The notes beneath the pieces were generated by a model that worked only from the letters and a program-made list of their open reading frames with translations, was not told the origin of the DNA and searched no databases. From Vombatus ursinus (taxonomy: Eukaryota > Chordata > Mammalia > Diprotodontia > Vombatidae): 64,000 nucleotides of DNA. Positions 33,783-45,850 of this stretch are shown piece by piece. A program made the position numbers and the translations under genes. The stretch lies in the NCBI RefSeq assembly GCF_900497805.2, contig NW_020946557.1, forward strand, positions 7,161,911 to 7,225,910, given 5' to 3'. Every line of letters starts with the position of its first letter. Positions within the stretch are counted from its first letter, which is position 1.

Positions 33783-34589
33783 AAAAAATTTTAATTATTT
33801 TATTACGTTGGAGGCAATGAAATTTTGTTTAAGTAGAAGGGTCCAGCTACTGCCAAAGAAAGGTTTGAGAGCCACTGTATCAGACTAATGTGTAACAGCT
33901 GTGAAAGTACTTAAGCGTTACAAATGGTGTGCACATAGCAGGTGCTCAGTAAGTACTTGTTGAATCAGTGAATAAAACTGAATAATCCAACAGTGAAATT
34001 GTAGCAGTAAGAAAAACCCTCATTCCTAGCTTCCAAAAATATCAAAGTAGGAGGAAAATGGAAAAAGATCAATACCTTCAGGGAGCATTTCCTTGACCCT
34101 TGACTTTCTCCAAAATGTGAGCTCTGATTTGCTTGACAGGAGTGCAAACCTATATAATACTGTTTGTTTTACATTGCATTTGCTGCTGCATTCTATCTGC
34201 CTTGAGCCGCACTGGCTTCTGCACCTGCAAGTTACATTCTAACATAATGGCCACATGTTATTCACAGAGTAAGGTCCCCCAGGAAATACCATGAATCTAG
34301 TTTCTTTCAGTGAGGGATGAATTCATTTAACCCCTTTGAAATCTGGCTGAATGTCCTGAGTGACAATATTTTCCAAATATCCAAAGCATGAGAATAACTC
34401 AAACATTATTTTGCAAAAATTATCAACAGTTTATCATGATTTTAGGTGAACTTACCATTCTGACACTGCTAACAACCATGATAGTGTTGCTTAAATTTTT
34501 GATAGAGGAAACACTAAGATACTTTATGGTTGTGCATCACATGAGTCATCAAAGAATTAAAAATGGAGGTTGGTGGCCTGTAACCAACA
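33783..34589. other. No recognisable feature
   Basis: AT-rich. The open frame entering the GC-rich island from 34388 is AT-rich and not coding-like before about 34590. Confidence 0.4.
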
Positions 34590-34735
34590 GACAGACAGAA
34601 CTCACCATGTTCCAGATTGAGGACCTAGCCTTGAAGCTAGCCTGGGAGGAGCTCAAGCACAAGACGTGCAAGGAGGCGGTCTCCTCAGTCCACAATTTCC
34701 TCCTCTGCATGACCTTGCTACACGTCACATCCTAT
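34590..34735. other. GC-rich exon-like island, unassigned
   Basis: About 145 bp is clearly richer in G+C than its surroundings. On the plus strand it is part of a 124-codon open frame (34388-34762). From the Met codon at 34608 roughly four fifths of codons end in G or C, and it reads as a helical peptide including QIEDLALKLAWEELKHKT. On the minus strand the same DNA forms a possible 126-nt internal exon (34606-34731), open in one frame, with acceptor 'ttctttaaattatag' and donor 'gtgagt'. I recognise neither peptide. It could be a relic of a processed pseudogene, an exon, or chance. Confidence 0.25.
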
Positions 34736-35337
34736 AATTTAAAGAAGGTGGACAGTATATGAAGATCATGGTAGAAGAGAGACATTGGCATGTGAGAGCA
34801 TGAATTTCATAATATGGTCATGATTTCTCTTCTTATTTGCTAATGAAGAGGCACAAAAAGACTTTAGAGACTTCTAGTACTGAAAGGATATGAAAACTCC
34901 ACCTACTAAGAATGAGTTTGACTTTGGTGAAAATTCCAACAACTGAAAGCATGATTTTTTTTTCTCTTAGACATCGTTTAAGAAATGTAAGCAGATTTCT
35001 TTGGTTTCATACTGCTGTATCAGTTATCATACAACCTCCATAAATTTTGGCTCAATTGTAAATAGTTTTATCAAACTATATTTTATAGTGAGTACTCATT
35101 GTAAGAAAACTAGCTCTGAAATTATCTCATTACTTCTGTTGAAACTTCTGCCTCTGTGAGGCACTGTGAAAGATTTTCTTGTGATTACTTTTATTGAAAC
35201 TGATATCATTATGATAATTAGCACAGTACTGTTAGTATTCATTTTTAATAAATATGCCATTAAAAAAAGTGAAGGGAACCCGAAGGGATAATGAAGGGAT
35301 TTTGGTGGATGTGAGTAGGCTATGGCATGTTACCAAC
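34736..35337. other. No recognisable feature
   Basis: AT-rich, no repeat or coding signal. Confidence 0.4.
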
Positions 35338-35347
35338 CAACAATTGT

Positions 35348-35597
35348 TGTTGAATCCTTTCATGTCTGACTCTTCATGACCCCATTTTGGGTTTTCTTGG
35401 CAAAGATACTGGAGTGGTTTGCCACTTCCTTCTCCATCTCATTTTACAGATGAGGAACTGAGACAAACAGGGTAAAGTTGACTTGCCCAGGGTCACACGG
35501 CTAATAAATGTCTGAGGCTGGATTTGAACTCATGAAGATGAGTCTTCCTAATTCTAAGCCCAGTGCTCTATCTACTGTACCACCTAACTGCCCTAAA
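35348..35597 (-). mobile_element. RTE-tailed marsupial SINE with target duplication
   Basis: Tail 'gtctgactcttcatgacccc', 'ggagtggtttgccacttcct', centre 'gacttgcccagggtcacacg', head complement 'taccacctaactgccc'. Perfect 10-bp repeats CAACAATTGT lie at 35338-35347 and 35598-35607. Confidence 0.9.
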
Positions 35598-35607
35598 CAA
35601 CAATTGT

Positions 35608-36399
35608 ACAAGTGACATAAAGGTTGGAATCAGGAAGATCAGCTTACATGCTCACATAGTGTCCACGAAATATCAAAGTAGATTGAGGTCTCCAATGTGG
35701 ATGAAAGCTACCTGGAGGACTTTCAGGAAGACCTGGGCAGGAGTAGCACAGGACTAGAAGAAATGGATGTGGTATGATCTGTGAGGGTGCACCAACATAA
35801 AAAAGATTACAAATCCATCAAAGTATTGCAGTGTAAAGGAAAATGAAAACCAGGTATTATTGGCAAATTCAGGTTCTGTCTGAACAGAAATGGAAGCAAG
35901 CTGTCCTTAAAATTCCTTATGTTCAGCAACTGGTTATTCTATATTTACCAACAGTTAAAGCAACTAGTATAGAACCCTGTCACTCCAATCCTGAAAAGGC
36001 TTACCAAGAACACCAAGCTATTTTGAGGAAAACCAGGTTTTTATCAGTGTAAGATTGAGAGTTGAAATGAAGAGATCTAGAAAAGGAGTTTATTAACTAT
36101 AGAATGGGGGTTCCAGAGGGCACAATTGAAGAGGAGATGGGAGTAGAAGATATGAACAATGGAGGGGGAAGAGCTGACATTGATAGGTTTGACAATACAG
36201 AGGGTGGCAAGAAGAGGGAGGATTTTCACTTTGGTAGATACTATCTTAAGGGGTATGAGGCAGAGGAGAATGAAGCAGGAATCTGCCCATAATAGCATTG
36301 GAAATGACCAGTTGACCAGGACTCTGAGAGGCCCAGAATGTCTTATGATTCTGAGACCCCAGAAGTGAAAAAAGAATTCTATACAATCCCTCTGGATTT
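35608..36399. other. No recognisable feature
   Basis: Moderate-GC sequence with overlapping short frames on both strands, none with a recognisable domain. Confidence 0.4.
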
Positions 36400-37335
36400 T
36401 TGCTTACCCTAAGAAACATTCATGATATTTCCATAATCCATTTCTTCATCCCTCTACTACATCAAGACAGTTACTAAACACAATGCCTTGCTCCCTCCCG
36501 CATGATATATCCAATCATTTTGTCAAATCTTGCCATTTCTACCTCCACATCTTTTGCATCTGACCCCTCATTTACTCCAATAGCTACATTAGTTCAGGTC
36601 TTCATCACTTTCCATTAGTCTTCTTGCCTCCAGTCTCTCCTTACTCTAGTACATCCCTCTATACTGCTACCAAAGTAAGTACAGATCTGAACATATCACT
36701 TCCCTTTCCAACAAATAAGAGTGGCTTCCCATTTCCTCTAGGATCAAATATGAATTCCTCTGGTTACTTTATAAAGTACTTTTCATTCTTGCCCCAACCT
36801 ATCTTTTCAGCCTCTTTGCATGCAAACCAGCCCACTCTCTCCAATCCCTCCCTCTGCAATCTAGCCAAACCAGCCTTCTCTCTGCTCCTTACACATTTCT
36901 CTCTATGTCTAATCTCTGTGCTCTTATTCTCTGTATCTATCTGCCATGATTGGAATGCATCCCATCTTCATCTTTGCATCGTAAACATAATCTCTGTCTC
37001 TCTGTCTCTCTGTCTCTGTCTCTGTCTCTGTCTCTCTCCCCCCCCCCCCTCAAGATGCAGCTCAAGCACTGCCTTTTTCATGAAGCCTCTCTCAAATTCC
37101 CAACTGCTAATGCTCTCCGGATCAAATTATCTTGTACTTAACTACTTTGTATTCAGTATTTATTTGTATTAACTGCCTTTATATTTAGACTGCATATACT
37201 TATATATGTACTCATTATGTTCCCCACTAAATCATTGCAAGTATACATTGCTTCATTCATTGTTTTTGTATTTCCAGCACTGAGCACAGTGCCTGGCACA
37301 TAGTATTTAATAAAGACTTATCTATTGATTATTGT
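36400..37335 (+). mobile_element. CR1/L3-type LINE 3' part, sense
   Basis: 'ccaatcattttgtcaaatct', 'tctacctccacatcttttgc', 'ggcttcccatttcctctagg', 'ccatgattggaatgcatccc' and the 3' end 'cagtgcctggcacatagta' plus 'ttaataaagactta'. The long plus frame across this stretch follows from C/T-rich LINE sequence. A (TCTGTC)n and poly-C run sits at 36987-37052. Confidence 0.78.
36987..37052. repeat. (TCTGTC)n and poly-C low-complexity run
   Basis: Hexanucleotide-like TCTGTC repeats followed by about eleven C, expanded inside the CR1/L3 3' region. Confidence 0.9.
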
Positions 37336-37439
37336 ACTATTTAGCACTGTACTACTAATCTTGCGTAACTTTGACAAAGAATACCCTTTTATGGATTTAT
37401 ATAGCCTGAATATCCTTGTGTTCAGGCAGACTATCTCCC

Positions 37440-38060
37440 ATTCTTAGGAAGCACTCTCCATTCATAACCATTTTTCAGAACCTCTATTTTCCTTAAAAGT
37501 TTAGTTCAGGTATAGGATAGTCTCAGAAAAACCTGGGAAGACTTGTATGAATTGAGGCAATATCAGCAAAATTGTAGTGATGATCAACTGTGAAAGACCA
37601 AGCTAATCTGAACAAGACAATGATCCAAGATGATCCCAAAGGATCACCGTCAGAGAAAGAACTGATAAGCTCCGAGTACAGATTGAAATATGTATTTTTT
37701 CCACTTTCTTTATGTTTCTTGCTTTTTCTTGTTTTATTTATTTATTTTATCAACATGGTTAATAAGGAAATATATTTTGTATGACTTCACGCATGTATAA
37801 TTGATACATTGTTTGCCTTCTCAGTGGGTGGGGGAGTTGGACAGAGGAAGGGAGAGAATTTGGAAGTCAACATTTAAAAAAATATAATGTTAAATAAGTA
37901 AGTAAGTAAGTAAATAAATAAATAAATGATAAAAAATGACAATAATGAAAATGAAAAATGATAATACAATAAAAAAGAAAGTTTAGCTCAAGTGGACCAT
38001 TCTCTATAAAAGCTTCCTAGATTCACCTAGATAAAAAGTACTTCCCCTTAAACTTTCCTA
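37440..38060 (+). repeat. CR1/L3-like fragment split by L1
   Basis: Before the L1 tail: 'cctctattttccttaaaagt'. After it: 'tctataaaagcttcctagat' and 'agtacttccccttaaacttt'. These resemble the 'ctcagctcaggtaccacctc' to 'gaagcctttcctgat' part of L2/L3 LINEs. Weak. Confidence 0.4.
37512..37977 (+). mobile_element. L1 3' end with target duplication
   Basis: 'gggaagacttgtatgaattg', 'aatgatccaagatgatccca', 'aacatggttaataaggaaat', 'cttctcagtgggtgggggag', then an A/T-rich tail holding (TAAG)n and (TAAA)n. Flanking repeats AAAGTTTAGTTCAGG (left, before 37512) and AAAGTTTAGCTCAAG (right, after about 37977) mark a 5'-truncated insertion. Confidence 0.83.
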
Positions 38061-38164
38061 GCACAATTTCAATGTCTTTTGTCTTCATCAGTCCCTACCT
38101 TGTCTTCTATTTATCTCTTTCCATGTCCAGTCTACTCTTTGTTCCCACTGAGAGAGGTTACACA

Positions 38165-38425
38165 ACTATGAGAGCTAGGTGGCATAGTAAAAAGAGTGCT
38201 GGACTTGGAGTCAAGAAGATCTGAGTTTTAATCCTGCCTCAGATACTTGATTACTGACGGACTTTGGGCAAGTCAAGTCACATCTCTCAGCCTCAGTCTC
38301 CTCATATGTAAACTAAGGGTGGTAAAAGCACCTACTTCACAGGACTGTTCTGAGGTTCAAATCAGACAGTAATATAAACCGCTTTGCAAACCTTAAAGTG
38401 TCATATAAATGGTGACTGTTAATAT
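38165..38425 (+). repeat. MAR1-type CORE-SINE, complete
   Basis: 'gagctaggtggcatagtaaa', 'acttggagtcaagaagatct', 'ctttgggcaagtcaagtcac', 'cacaggactgttctgaggtt', 'ttgcaaaccttaaagtgtca'. One of the clearest copies in the window. Confidence 0.85.
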
Positions 38426-38600
38426 CACAGAATCTAGCACAGTGCCAAACACCTACTAGGTATTTAATAAATGTTTGTTCAGCTAAATTCAATTTGTATA
38501 GCTGTCTTGTCATGTGTCTAGGATTATAAACTCCCTGAGAAGAGAGATAATGTCTTACTCATCCCCATACCCATCTCACAGTGCATTGCAGATATTCAGA
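38426..38600 (+). repeat. L2/L3 LINE tails
   Basis: 'tagcacagtgccaaacacct' and 'ggtatttaataaatgtttgt' form a LINE 3' end, followed by 'ataaactccctgagaagaga', a second tail-like piece. Confidence 0.55.
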
Positions 38601-41600
38601 TGTACAAAGGAATCTATGATTTCACCAGGGCAGATGTTTCCTCCAATGATATAGATAATGAGAAGCTCCCCAAAACTGTACCTGGGCCTTCATGTCATGG
38701 TTATGGCACTGACCAGGAATCAGAGGACACTCTATAAAAACACTGGCTCTTATTTTTCTCATTACTTAGAAAGAAATTGGGAAATAATCTCAGGAAGCCA
38801 CTGAGATAAAAAGCTGAAAATGCTTTAACAATGAGCCTATTCAAAAATTGACTAATAGGGAGGATTTTTTTAAAATTGCAAATTGTGTCATAGAAGAGGA
38901 ATGGGAACCTCTTGGAAAGGTATAAATGCTGAATCTGCAAACAGAAAGACCTAAGGAAGTAATGTTTAACCTCACCTTGTTCAAAATTCTACCTTTAGAG
39001 ATTCATTCTTTGGATAATGCCTTTATATTCAAGAGCCACTTGTTCAACTAAACTACTCATGATAATACCCTAACCTATTATTAATTATAACACCTATAAC
39101 AGCAAATAATTCCCTGTGATTATAGGGAACAGGACAGTTTATTGATAACAGAGGGAAGGGTAGAAAGAAAGTCCAGAACCCAAATCCTTACTTGAAGGAA
39201 GTTGGACTAGGTGTGGTCATAAAGTGCATGTGTTTGTGGAGGGAGCCAGGAGGAAACATGAGAACGCTGAGCACCTGTTGGACATGGAAGGAGGCCACGC
39301 ACTGAAAATGAAGATGGTAGGGTGTTACAGACAAACTTTGCTTAACTTTACAATTTTGCTCTACAGAACCATAGTGTGTGATGACCAGAAGAGATGTTGG
39401 GGAACTAATCTCCACATTGGACAGATGAGATCACATAGTTAGGCAGGTTTCCTAACTATCAGTCCATTCCTGGGCTCTAAATTTACACATTTCAGGCACT
39501 CTAAGTGAGTCTCCTCCCCAGTGTGTGGCATCACTGGGGGAATACCAGGATTTCACCCCATTTTCTGCTCGTATACCTCCCCTTTATGTTTACAGAACCA
39601 ACCTCAGGTTATTTGAATCACCCTACCTAGTCAGCTCTAGATGGACGTGGTAGACCTGAGATATAATTGCTGGTTGTGGTGAAGAGCTGCCAGCCCTCTT
39701 CAACCATGGAAGGTGTTGACCCAGGTAGAAAGTGCACTGCCTGAGTGCCAGAGGTAAGAGGATATATGACTTTTAGTCACCAATCTGGATTGGTGATAGA
39801 GAACCATATGAAAGAGGAGAGGGGTGTGCTATAACTGATCTCCAAAAAATCTTCTATATAACCAGAGGTTTCTGTGAAGCATGGTGCAAAGATAATTACA
39901 GAATACAGTTCCTTGTTTTATACTACTGGGCACAAGGAGACCAAGGTAGGTATGGAATATACTCCTACCCTCCCTGTCTCTTTACTCTGCTATTGTAGCT
40001 ATGGGACAGGCTTCTATAAGAAAAGGCCCTGACTAAGGAATTACTCTACTAAGACATTGTTGGCTGGGAGCTACAGAGAACTGCAGGAGTGATGATACAC
40101 CAGTAGCTAAGTGCTACAGAACCAGGTGACAAGGGTCACCTGCTATGAACTGTGGAGAGCTATAGTAGATACTATGCTTTGAGAAACTATGGCAAGCAAA
40201 AGATCTTTCCCTAATACCTGACTGTAAGTGACTTAGCTTATACAGGTCTCTAGGCAAGGTTACTCATAGTCAAGCGTCATTATGTTCCAAGATAGCTATT
40301 GTGATCTCTATTTTTCTTTGGCCTGGAAATGAACTGTTTTGTTCTTGGAATTTTGTGAAACCCATTTGATACCCACATTTACTGGTCAGAATGCAATGAG
40401 TAACATCAGATAATGAAATTCCCAGGATGATTAAAGTTGAGGTAAAGAACCGTCACAGAAATAAGAAATCTTCTAAAGTTACCCTGGACCCTTTGTGTCA
40501 TGTCCTAGCCTCTATTATAAAGGTTTCATGCAAGAAGGACAATTTCAGTTGGCCATCTGTGCATTATTGTTCTGCAAGAATATTTAGTTCTAGTAAAAAG
40601 AAGTCTTGAAGGGAGCTATTTTAAACCAGGTGGGCAATAAGGTGCAGGACAATAGGTGACGATGTACAACCCACAGTGCTATTCAGAAATATATATCAAG
40701 AACAAACTTCACCAGGGTTTCAAAAGCCTGCAAAGTTTTTGGAAGTTTGTTTTAAAAAGTTCAAAGAGTCACTCCTTTTATTCTTTTTCATTCATGTACA
40801 TGAAGGAAGAGCCAGCTATTTTATTTCGATTGTTGTTTTATGAACAGAAAATGTAGAGAGCTATGTATCTGAATTATGACATAGTCCTTTACCTGTAATG
40901 GTTTCACTTTAACCCCCACAAAGGTAGAAAGCCATATATGACTGGCCCCAGCATCTCCCCCAAAATGAGGTCCAAATCTAGCTTCTTCAAAGCAGAACAC
41001 TGAACACATAAAGAGTTCAAATACTGCACTTTTTTTCCCACCACTCTTTTTAGACTTAGACCTCACCATCAACAATCACAGGTAGATTCCTGTCACTGAA
41101 AAACCATTCCTTTCTTATGCATGCAGTAGTATTTTATCTTTAGAATTTTTCTATTCACTTAATACCTGCATATTTGGATGTGTATCAAATTCTCTCACCC
41201 TTTGGAATGTTCTTTTCCTAAGTTGAGGATTTTTCTTTAGCCCAGTGCTAAATGGGCTGACCCCAAAGCCCATTAAAGTTGTCTTTTAGCCAAAGATCTG
41301 GAAAAACTCCTATAGGTAGAGTTTCATCTTATCTCTCTTAGAGATCGGAAGAGGAAGTCTCAATGAACCTATTCTAGCTTAAAGCTTACCACTAGCCTAG
41401 AAATTCACACAAAAGGTGATGTGGTTCTTTCCACACCTCCAGGCATCTGAGGCACAATTTATATAGTACCTACAAGTCCAGCTAAAAGGAAAGCTTGATT
41501 ATTTCCCTAATCTGTCTGTTTGCTTTTTCAGGCACTAGGAATGCACAGTAAACAAACCAAAGTGCAGATGCATTTGAGGGTTTGTGTTATACATGAAAAC

Positions 41601-41825
41601 AATAACAACCGATGATGACAAAGAGTAGAGGACAAGCTCTGAACAAACAGGTTTATCTTAGTCATAGTTCTAGGGAGAGACAGAGTCAAAACATTTTAGA
41701 AGTTCCACTTCAAGCATATTATCTTAATTTGAAATGCATTATTGTATATAACTAGGGAAAAGAGCTTTCAGTCCAACAAGGGATAAACTCAAGTTAAACA
41801 TAAGCCATAATTCTCTTAGAGCAAA
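38601..41825. other. Long unassigned region
   Basis: About 3.2 kb with no repeat I recognise and only short frames. A small perfect inverted repeat CAGGTGAC-aagg-GTCACCTG lies at 40123-40142. Parts (39480-40250) are less AT-rich. This could be ancient repeat or single-copy sequence. Confidence 0.4.
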
Positions 41826-42061
41826 TATTCTTTTTTCACATTTATTTATTTTATTTCTAATTTATGGAATAAAATAAGCATTTCTGTAACATAATAAGTA
41901 TATGATTGCCCATGAAACTGCAAATCTATTACGTATAACTTGCTATTCCTTTTAAATATATAACAAGGTTATCGTGTAAATTTTATTATTTCTTTTTTTT
42001 CCTTCCCTCCACCCCACCCTAGAGATGGCTACCATTAAACACAAATATGTGTATATATATG

Positions 42062-42101
<40 letters not shown>

Positions 42102-42344
42102 AAAATATCAGTTCTCTCTCTGGATACAGATAGGTTCTTTCTTCATAGTTTATTTGGAAATTTATAATAGTCAAAATGACTTATTCACTCAATGTCATTC
42201 TTAAAACAATATTGCTGTTACTGTATATAATGTTCTCTTGGTTCTGCTCATTTCATTCTTTATTATTTTGTACAAGTACTTCCATGTTTTTCTGAGATCA
42301 TTGAGCTCATCATTTCTTATAGCACAGTAGTATTCTATCACAAT
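41826..42344 (-). mobile_element. L1 3' end, antisense
   Basis: 'ttatttctaatttatggaat', 'gaaactgcaaatctattacg', 'gagatggctaccattaaaca', 'gttctcttggttctgctcat', 'cttatagcacagtagtattc' are the antisense 3' untranslated region of a marsupial L1 subfamily. A (TG)n run lies at 42068-42098. Confidence 0.8.
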
Positions 42345-42775
42345 CAACATTAGCATGGGGTCCATGAACTTAGACGGGAAAACAAACTTTATTTTTATGT
42401 TCCCTAACTTCTAACTGAAAGTTAGCATTTCCTTCAATTGTGAATTTAGACAACAAAACACACTAATATTACCAATACTTTGTCACCTATAGAAATGACA
42501 GATGTTTTCATATCACATTATTAGTTTCAAATATCTTGAAATATTATTTATACTAATCACTACTTTGAAATTATTGCAGTTATTTGATCCACCAGCAGAT
42601 GTATTATTTTGCTATAATTAAAAAATAACTATTTCAATGTAATTGGTTTCCTTGGCAATCCTATGTATTTTATTTTATGTATTTTAATACATTATTCTGA
42701 GAAGGGGTCCAACAGGCTTCACCAGAGTGCCAAAAATGTCCACGACACAAAAACGTCAAAGAGTCTCTGTCTTAG
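42345..42775 (-). mobile_element. hAT-like non-autonomous repeat, antisense
   Basis: Reverse complement reads 'tttttgtgtcgtggac', 'ggcactctggtgaagcctgt', 'ggaccccttctcagaataat', 'aataaaatacataggattg' and, after an AT-rich middle, 'aagttcatggaccccat'. The same family occurs split at 47955-51158. Class assigned from end sequences only. Confidence 0.5.
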
Positions 42776-44014
42776 AATGTACATTAGATACTTCAATGTC
42801 ACAAAGAAAACCATTTAATCTCCTTCTCAGATGACCTTTAAACATGGAAGAAATTCTCATCCTTCCAAGGTCATTCTGGTGGGTTCCTACCAGAAGATAC
42901 AATCATGTTGTAACTGAAGTCTCATTAGACCTATGATTTTATGAATCTTTGTGTTTCAAGGAAATGTGCTGAATACAACAAAGGAAATAATCCTAATAAA
43001 TGAATCACAATCTTGTCATTATTATGGAGTTCAAACATAAAGTCAAAACTATTTTTTGCAGAACAGAATTCTAATAATTGTTTACAATACAATGCTTTAA
43101 TGTATACAGACTACAAATGATTGACCCTTAGACCCATCCTCATTTCTAGGCTATCTCTTTGCATTGTTTACCTTCCTCCTTTCCTTATGACCACCCACTT
43201 CTCTACCCCAAGAAGAATGTTTTACATTTATATTTATAGAGAGCTTTACAGTTTACCAAATGCTTTCATATATATTAACTCACATTATCACCAAAAAAGT
43301 ATATCAGAGACACTAATCAGAAAAGGAAAGAAAAATAACCCTTAACCGTAAGTCATATTATGTTTTCCCTACTCAGATACATTCTTTTGTTGTAACCTAC
43401 TTTCCCTTCTTCAATAAGAGAAAAATATTAATTATATACATTTCAAAAGTATTTGTAGATCTTTTAGCAGAACAAAACAAAAATTGTCATGAATGATCTT
43501 TTTTTAACATTTTATCTCTCATGTATGCATCAAAAGGTTTCAAAATTGCTTGATAAGCGCAGATAGAGCGTTGTTCAAAATCCTGATCATTACTATCAAG
43601 TGAGGCATAAAACATAAGGGTGTAAACTCCATAAATTTTCAAATAATATCATGCTGACTGCATCAATCCTTAAAATATTGCAGGGCTCACTGCATAACAT
43701 TCATAACTGCTCAAAGCATTTGATCTAACCATACATATGGGTAAAACCAAGTGGATTAAGAATGCCAGACTTTAACCAGACTTTGGTATAGACTGTTAGA
43801 CAACCCACAGAGTTGCCCATAGACAGAAACTACACACGGACAATAAATTGGACTCGCAATGAAACATTAAGAAGAGATAAGACTGGATTACCTTTAGACA
43901 ATTGTAGAGCTCCTTTAATAATTTCAAACATCCACAAAACAAAGGCTTATCTTTTTAATACTAATATTTTACCACGGAAAAAATGCAGCTAAAACAATCT
44001 GGGTTATCACATTC
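42776..44014. other. Mostly unassigned; short antisense SINE piece
   Basis: AT-rich. Only 43225-43300 ('gagagctttacagtttacca', 'tattaactcacattatcacc') resembles the antisense 3' part of a MIR/MAR1 SINE. Confidence 0.4.
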
Positions 44015-44266
44015 AATCATTTTTCAGTCATGTCTCACTCTAAGTGACCCCATCTGGTATTTTCTTGGCAAAGATACTGGAATGGTTTACCATTTTCTTC
44101 TCCAGCTCATCTTACAGATGAGGAAACTGAAGTAAACAGAGTGAAAGTGATTTGCCCAGGGTCACGCAGCTAATAAGTATTTGAGGCCAGATTTGAACTC
44201 ACGAAGATGAGTCTTCCTGATTCCAAGTGCAGGTGCTCTATCCACTGTACCACCTAACTGCCCTTG
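44015..44266 (-). mobile_element. RTE-tailed marsupial SINE, antisense
   Basis: 'ttcagtcatgtctcactcta', 'cttggcaaagatactggaat', 'gtgatttgcccagggtcacg', 'gaagatgagtcttcctgatt', head complement 'taccacctaactgccc'. Confidence 0.87.
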
Positions 44267-45224
44267 GCTGTCCTACAATTTCCTTTTATTTTTGTGTTTC
44301 TATGCTTTGTTGATTAGCCGACATTCTTAGACAGGCAGCTAATAGAGTGAGAGGTCTGTATGACCATCATAGTACCTCCTGTGCCTGTATATACAAGTGT
44401 TTATGAGACTGTTTAAGTGGTTTGAGAATCTGGGTACATTTATACTATACTGTGGGAGTGGGTTGGGATATTCTGTAAAGAATTTTTGCCTCACGTTCCG
44501 TGGGAACAGTATGTTTTTAACTGAATAGTATGAGTGCTATTTTGTGCTTTGAAAGTTAGAAACGTGACAATATCACCATTTACTGGTTCAGCACTGTGCT
44601 AGGTTTTGCAGTGCATACTACGAAGTATCTGTCAAAGTACCAAACTTAAAATCTCTTCTGATTAAGAGATAAGGGGCATTCTCTTTTTACAGGGTTTCTG
44701 TATAATGCTAAAGGCCAGGATTTCTGGCCTTTTCTAACATTCATTAGAAATATTGAACTGATTTTAAAGGAAATTTAACTAAGCCTTAAAAAAATCTGAT
44801 CAAATACATATTTGTGTATACAATATTTTCATATAATGGGGCTTCCATTAATCTTTAGATTTTCATTTTGAACAAAATATTTTTATTTGCAGACCAGGCC
44901 ACTCTAGCTCACACACTTTGAATCAGTCCATGTGAGTCACATATAACAATTATTTGCTCGGCTCCTTTCACATGCCTTGGCTCTTTGTATTATCTATATG
45001 ATTTCCTGCCCTATTAAAAGATTTGATTACACCTGACACACAGTAATTGCCTGTTGGTTGATTATTGATTTCTTGGTCCAACTAATTAAAACTTATCCCT
45101 GCTATTCATATTTAACCTTCATAATTTTTATATGCTTTGTTATATTAACGATTGTTTACCTAAAAGGGGGGGGGAGGAAATCTAACGCCACAAGTACAAG
45201 ATGGCAGTGCATGATTTTATGGTA
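44267..45224. other. No recognisable feature
   Basis: AT-rich, with a poly-G run near 45167-45177. No repeat or coding signal. Confidence 0.4.
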
Positions 45225-45850
45225 ATTTTTCTGAAAAAAACATTCTGGGAGTTTTAGCAGATTATGAGCTGAATATGGACCAATAAAGTGATATGGCAAC
45301 CTAGAAAAGTTAATGCAATATTGGACTGCCACTCACAGAAGTACGGCAGCCAGAAGTAAGGAGCTCATAGTCCCTCTATACTCTATCCTGGTTGGAACAC
45401 AGCTGGAATATTGGGTTAAGTTCCAAGAGCAACAGTTTAGGAAAAATATCAATAAGCTAGACTGTCCAATGGAAAGACACCAAGCTAAGAATCCTTACCA
45501 TATAAGGATTGTTTGAAGGAACTGGGCATATTTAGCTGGAAGAAAGGAAGATTCCAAGGAGATATGTTAGCTATGGTTAAGTATTTGAAAGGCTGTCATG
45601 TACTAAGGGGATTAGGCTTGTTCTTATTGATCTGGGATAGGAGAACCAGGATCAAAGGGTAGAAGCTGCAAAAAGACAGATTTAGGTTTGATACCAGGAA
45701 AACATTCCTCATAATCATAGCTGTCTAAATGTGGAATGAACTTATTTAAAAGGTAGTGGGTGGTAGAGATACTTTTTTGGGTTATCAGTTGGACTAAATG
45801 GTCCTAGGGTCTATTTCACTCTGAAAACATGTGACTCTATCCTAAGTAAA
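45225..45850 (+). mobile_element. CR1 LINE, ORF2 C-terminus and 3' end
   Basis: A 67-codon frame (45313-45516) reads SKELIVPLYSILVGTQLEY followed by FQEQQFRKNINKL. This matches the conserved C-terminal segment of CR1 ORF2 as I recall it (VPLYSALVRPHLEY...). Downstream DNA follows the CR1 3' region: 'gttaagtatttgaaaggctg', 'aggcttgttcttattgatct', 'aactaaatggtcctaggg'-like end. Frames are broken elsewhere. This branch differs from the C/T-rich L2/L3-type copies. Confidence 0.78.

Noticed and set aside
36624-37172. 182-codon plus-strand open frame, the longest in the window
   Set aside because: It lies within a CR1/L3 LINE relic and crosses a TCTGTC/poly-C repeat. The C/T-rich composition removes stops. 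No host-gene features.
39480-40250. Less AT-rich stretch considered as an exon cluster or old LTR
   Set aside because: No sustained frame, splice pair, terminal motif or internal repeat supports either reading.
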